NCBI GenBank assembly: GCA_004794785.1
Contig: SJOL01008935.1
Coordinates: 147,800 to 211,799 of the forward strand
Length of the DNA: 64,000 nt
Source: Opisthorchis felineus
Lineage: Eukaryota > Platyhelminthes > Trematoda > Opisthorchiida > Opisthorchiidae
Direction: 5' to 3'
Shown: positions 59,771 to 64,000 of the stretch, piece by piece
Layout: each line of letters begins with the position of its first letter
Position numbering within the stretch: the stretch's first letter is position 1
Notes under the pieces: model-generated
The model's input: only the letters and a program-made list of their open reading frames with translations
Databases searched by the model: none
What the model was told of the DNA's origin: nothing
Translations under genes and position numbers: made by a program

Positions 59771-61799
59771 TCGACATGACCGAACCTCAGTGATATGCAG
59801 ACATTAGTCTTCCAAATAATCATCAGTGGCTGTCCCCTCATCGCAAGAACAGTGCATCGAATATCTCGAAGTTACTTTATATTCTGATCTGTCCTTGTAT
59901 GAGCAGGTTGGAGACATGTTTCAAAAAACGCTTCGACTGGGTCTTTTATCAGATGCTTAACAGCCCAAAAAATTTCTTTTCTGACCGAGGCTTTCATTTG
60001 CGTCACCATCCTACAAAATTAGTGTACTGCTAGCGTGTAGTTTAACGTGAGCTATTGGAAACCGGACTTACTCTCATTGAGAAATGCAATAAAATGATGT
60101 TTTCACCTTCTTGATTAAAACATTTATAAACGGAAATATAAGAAATTGTTCAGATTTTGATACAATATCCTGCTTGCTGAATTAAGAAGCCGTTTTTCCA
60201 CGAGCACCTTTAGGAACACTGGCTTATTTTTCTACCTATGAAAAACTCCATACTACCGTATTGGGCTAAAATCAGGACTGTACGTCTGCTTTTAACGCGA
60301 GAAGTTTTCAAAAGGTCATCTCTATGAACTAGTCTTGCCTCAATTCACCACCCATTTTTATGCATGGAGCCCCATCCGATCACATTGTGTGCACATTCGT
60401 AAGTATTTGTATCCTTTTACAAGTACTTTAAAACCCCTATACGATAGTTTGCCACCAATGGCCAATACCAGTCACCTTTTGTCATGTCCTTTCAATGTAT
60501 TTTTCATTTCTCGGTGCATTATGAAGACAAAAAAAATCTTCAGGAATTTTATTGTCATGACCGTTACGCTGTTGTATAAGAGCTTATCTCCGCTTGATGT
60601 TGATGCCCCTTGATTTTGATATTTTGTTACTCTGTCTAATATGCTGACTAGAGTAAAGTATGCTATTCAAGAAGCGTAGTTATAAGATCAGACTCAAACT
60701 GCCAATTCCGAATATTGAGTAAACTGTAAGAAAATTAGCACACATAAAACACTGCCGAAGCCGCAGTGGGGATTTTGCGTTGGCTACAGGGACATTTTAG
60801 GACGACGGTGAGCACTGAAGTGTTGTTCCTTGGGACATAACCAACCAAATTGATGTGATATTAAAATAAGAAGGATACTATGTAAAAACCTTTTGTGCAT
60901 GCTCGTTAATGCAACATTCAGCGGTGTGGGCATATCAGTGAGTGCATGAGGTGAAGATACTGTGTCTTGAGAAAGTGGTGACGTTATCGCATAGCAATAT
61001 TTAGGATTGTTATGCAACAAATACTTTATATAGCATCAGTTTATCAGCTGTGAGATGGAGAAGTTTTATCTGGAGTGAACTACCCAACTACCATCAATCC
61101 ATGCAGATTAGTCTTAGCCACAGGTGTCTGTCTTCTCATTTATTTCAACGGACAAAATTTTGCGCTCAGGGGATTTTGCGGCCCAATATGTTTTAGCCTA
61201 TATAGCAGAAGGTTCACCTCCATGTGGGGTAATTTAGAGAAAATTCGCTAAAGTCACTTTGTGCTAAGGAGACGGAAACTGTACAAATCAGAAACCTAGC
61301 TGATGCATTATGAGGTCGTCACCCGATTTACCAACAACTCAATGCACCTGCTGAACTTCTGTCGTTTCAACCTGGTCAGGATAACAACTACCTATTCCAC
61401 CGCACTGGACCTAAATATATTTGTTACTTCTCGTGCTGTTCGACGAGTGTGACAGCCGTTCCGTGAAAAACTTACTTATCTTTCTTGAATGCGGTGTTTT
61501 AGTACAAACCGGAGCGAATGTCACGGACAAAATGTTTTGTAATTTTGATTTTAAACCCAGCAAACCATATCCAGTACGAAATTTTAGACAGCAGCAAATT
61601 TTGTTAATATATCGAAGCTTTGCTATCCGATATAGGTAATTTACCCGGGTGCATTACGGCAAATAACTTATAAGCTGGAACGGATATGATATGGTCTCGG
61701 CGTACGACAAAAATTACGAGTTGTTTACACTTTCAGACACATTTGGACAACAGTGTTATAAGCTGACTAGAAAACTGCCATTGGCATGGATTAGCGGCC
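59771..61799. other. intergenic DNA, no gene recognised
   Basis: Open frames up to about 92 codons (60335-60613, plus) without recognisable motifs. No repeat family identified by eye. Confidence 0.5.
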
Positions 61800-62165
61800 A
61801 TATCTAGCGGCCTCCTAGCTGAGCGGAAGGAGGATCACGTGGAGCCCATGCAGAAAGGCAAGCAGCACCAGCCTTCATATTTCGCAGTCGCTACCGTACA
61901 CCTTTGCCAGGTCAGGATGTGGTACTTTAAATAAGACACGTAGAACGACAATCTTTTCGGTGGATGATATCTAGACATGTGCGGGACATAACCAAAACAT
62001 CACATCCTTTAGTGCTGCACGCATGCTTTGAATACAGGCCTTGCTTTTTAGACGAATAGTTGTTTACCAGTTGCCTGAGTGCGTATTCATTGGCAGCAGC
62101 CCACACTAACCATGGTTCTAGGACGGTGATTTCTCAAAGGGCTAAGGCTCTCGCAGTTCCGGAGT
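61800..62165 (-). pseudogene. heavily decayed RTE-like fragment
   Basis: The minus strand keeps scattered pieces of the same C-terminal region seen at 40451-40905: HILTWQR in one frame, then GAACLSAWAPRDPP, which lines up with GATR.PGWGPRDP. Several stops and shifts intervene. It is clearly older than the other two RTE copies. Confidence 0.5.
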
Positions 62166-62204
62166 TAACCACTTGACTAATACAAGCACGCTGTATATTA
62201 GTCG

Positions 62205-62545
62205 ATGCTGAAAGGTCGAGGACTACGGAGCTGTTTCACCCTTATTAGGAATCATCAGCCGTGCGCATTTCAAGAAACGTTGTAGTTTCTCACCAGCTTC
62301 CTATTAGTAGTTTAAACCCTTATGGCTACGAGCGGCTGATTAGCAGTGTGATTAACTCGACCTAAACAGGATATAGAGCCACTTATACTTTAACCACAGA
62401 ACCTTCGTCTCGTCGTCGATCAAACAGCCAGTCAACACGTGATTACGTGATCTGGGTTCCATGAATGAAGGATGAGTGGAGCTATATCTTGTCTAAGTGC
62501 GAGTTGATCTCACCACAGACCAGCCGCTAAAGGCCGAAAGGTAAA
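62205..62545. repeat. SMalpha-like repeat folded back on itself
   Basis: The left part (62205-62400) holds a reverse-complemented hammerhead, TAGTAGTTTAAACCCTTATG, GGCTACGAGCGGCTGAT and AACAGGATATAGAGCCAC. The right part (about 62400-62545) holds the far end of the same unit in reverse complement: CAGTCAACACGTGATTACGT, GGGTTCCATGAATGAAGGAT, GGAGCTATATCTTGTCTAAG and CAGCCGCTAAAG. The two halves therefore meet tail to tail near 62400. Confidence 0.6.
62219..62264 (-). ncRNA. hammerhead with intact core boxes, altered stem I, SMalpha-like
   Basis: Minus strand: CTGATGA and GAAA are intact. Stem II TTCC/GGGT around TAATAA pairs with one G-U. The stem III/stem I side reads CAGCTCCGTAGTCC instead of CAGCTGTACAGTGC, so neither the self-complementary stem III nor a good stem I can form. 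Confidence 0.6.
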
Positions 62546-64000
62546 TAAGTTCTGGTCACCTCAAACCAAAGCCAGCGAAGGGCGCTGAGGCTTGACGATT
62601 GATTCTTGAGTATCTAAAGCTATAAGTGGTTGTTTATTGTCACAAGTCACAGTGCTGGGAGATGAAGCTACAGAGTGACCCACAATTGGGTGCTGGAAGG
62701 GGATAAGGAAAAGTGCGCAAAAGAGAAAGAAAAAAGCGGCGGGATTTTTTGCTTCTCCCCCCTACCGGATGAACAAACCAGAGGTCCTTTTTGGTAACAA
62801 CATGTGACAGCCAGTTGTGCCTGAGAAAGTATGTTATTCGTGTAATAGAATGATGCCAGGATGTCAAAGTCTGCCTCAAGGCAGAAACACTTGTTGGGGT
62901 CTGTCACATCAGTTCCGTCTGTAAAAAACAGGTGGCCATACGTATTTCAATACACAGTTTGGACAGTTCGGAGACAGTTTTGGTCAGATCGCTAACACCA
63001 GGCCAAATGTGTATAAGGGACTCTGTAAGTGTCACCGCTTATTCCCTGGTGTAACCCACTTGGCTACAGAAAAGCATAAAAATGTCATAACACGGTGGGA
63101 TCCGGTCATTTTTTGGCATCATTGATTCGCTATGGGTTATTCACCTCTCCGGACACTCACTTTTCTCTTAAAAGTGTCGGCGACTGGTGGCCGGTGGTCA
63201 GGAAACCAGGGTAAACAATACCGTTTATACAACCTGGCATAGAAACTTGTGCCCGCACATTTTGGACAAAGCACAGCCTGTCATATAAAGTTTTCGGTAT
63301 CAACTGCATCTAGATAATGCCGCGCAGAAAACTTGCTGTTGATTGGGATTCATGAGCAGCAGCGATTAGGTAAATCAGTGGTAGCTAGTCACTATCCTTT
63401 AGAATAAATTCACCGCAAAGTAAATGATAAATTGCCCTTAGGTTGAATGCGACACGCGTGGCTGCTCTGCCCACTGTGTATAGAAACCTAACAATCTGAT
63501 GTGAATATTCACCAGGATAGATTGGAACAGTTGAATTGAAAAGGAATAAGTTTGACCATTTTGAGTAACACCCACTGTTCTACCAAAACTGTGAACAGAA
63601 ACTTTTGAAGATACTGAGAATTTTGATTATCCACGAGATCCTACTTACACTCAGTAAACTTCCAGCTATGCTTGATGACAGTGGTTCATGTTGTGGTCCA
63701 CTGTGATCATGGGCCTCAGGACTTCTTGAAATTTCACGGATGGGGGAATCGGGTAAACTTTCGTGGATATTGAATTCTAGGACGGTGAAATCGACAACAT
63801 CTGTTTATTTTGTTGACCCGCACTGCATGAATTACGAAGGATCGTTGGTTTCAGCTGTTCACACAACTCGTTTGTACAGATCCCAGCCCTTGTGATCTGA
63901 CTACTTTGATTGTCTGTCTTAAATCACGTACCTAGCCCATTTCGTCAAATTATATATGTTTGTATGTTTATGATTATATGTTTATGATTGATATAGTCAT
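62546..64000. other. intergenic DNA, no gene recognised
   Basis: Two overlapping 79-codon minus frames (62640-62879, 62668-62907) are shadows of each other and show no motif. The last 50 bases hold a short GTTTATGATT tandem. Nothing else is supported. Confidence 0.5.

Noticed and set aside
1..64000. CRISPR arrays, bacterial operons, rRNA genes
   Set aside because: Nothing of the kind is seen; the split gene and retroelements indicate a eukaryotic genome.

Overview
The window looks like a piece of a large, repeat-rich flatworm genome, most likely a trematode. This is inferred from three things: one animal ion-channel gene split by a ~26 kb intron, Penelope-like (PLE) and RTE-like retroelement debris, and several short repeats carrying hammerhead ribozymes of the kind known from Schistosoma SMalpha elements and from PLEs. 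No search could be run, so the species is not identified.

The only host gene I can support is a voltage-gated potassium channel of the Shab/Kv2 type on the + strand. Exon 1 (20233-21039) carries the N-terminus and the whole T1 tetramerisation domain. After a phase-0 intron (21040-47025), exon 2 (47026-48006) carries S1 to S6, the pore and a short C-terminal tail, giving a predicted 595-residue protein. The channel has a canonical TVGYGD filter and PIP gate. Its S4 has glutamine at both of the first two gating-charge positions.

Upstream of the gene (1-20232) I see no host gene. There is an element at 7425-8200 with inverted ends and a hammerhead, a decayed PLE reverse transcriptase at 17130-17830, and two SMalpha-like hammerhead repeats at 18255-18740. 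Inside the intron are an apparently intact hammerhead on the sense strand (26158-26200), a mutated antisense copy (36444-36486), an (ACTT)n microsatellite, an antisense RTE 3' end, a reverse-transcriptase scrap, a strongly pyrimidine-skewed stretch and an unexplained 176-codon ORF on the minus strand.

Downstream (48007-64000) lie a tRNA-like SINE head, a sense RTE 3' end, and a compact PLE derivative (54235-55415). That derivative has 254-nt inverted arms, each with a hammerhead, around an open linker plus GIY-YIG reading frame. It is followed by an inverted pair of hammerhead repeats (55895-56400), a non-LTR reverse-transcriptase fragment with a mutated YADD box, more SMalpha-like repeats in head-to-head arrangements, and another RTE fragment. 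The main theme of the non-coding DNA is at least four hammerhead families, mostly in inverted pairs and mostly with a short self-complementary stem III.
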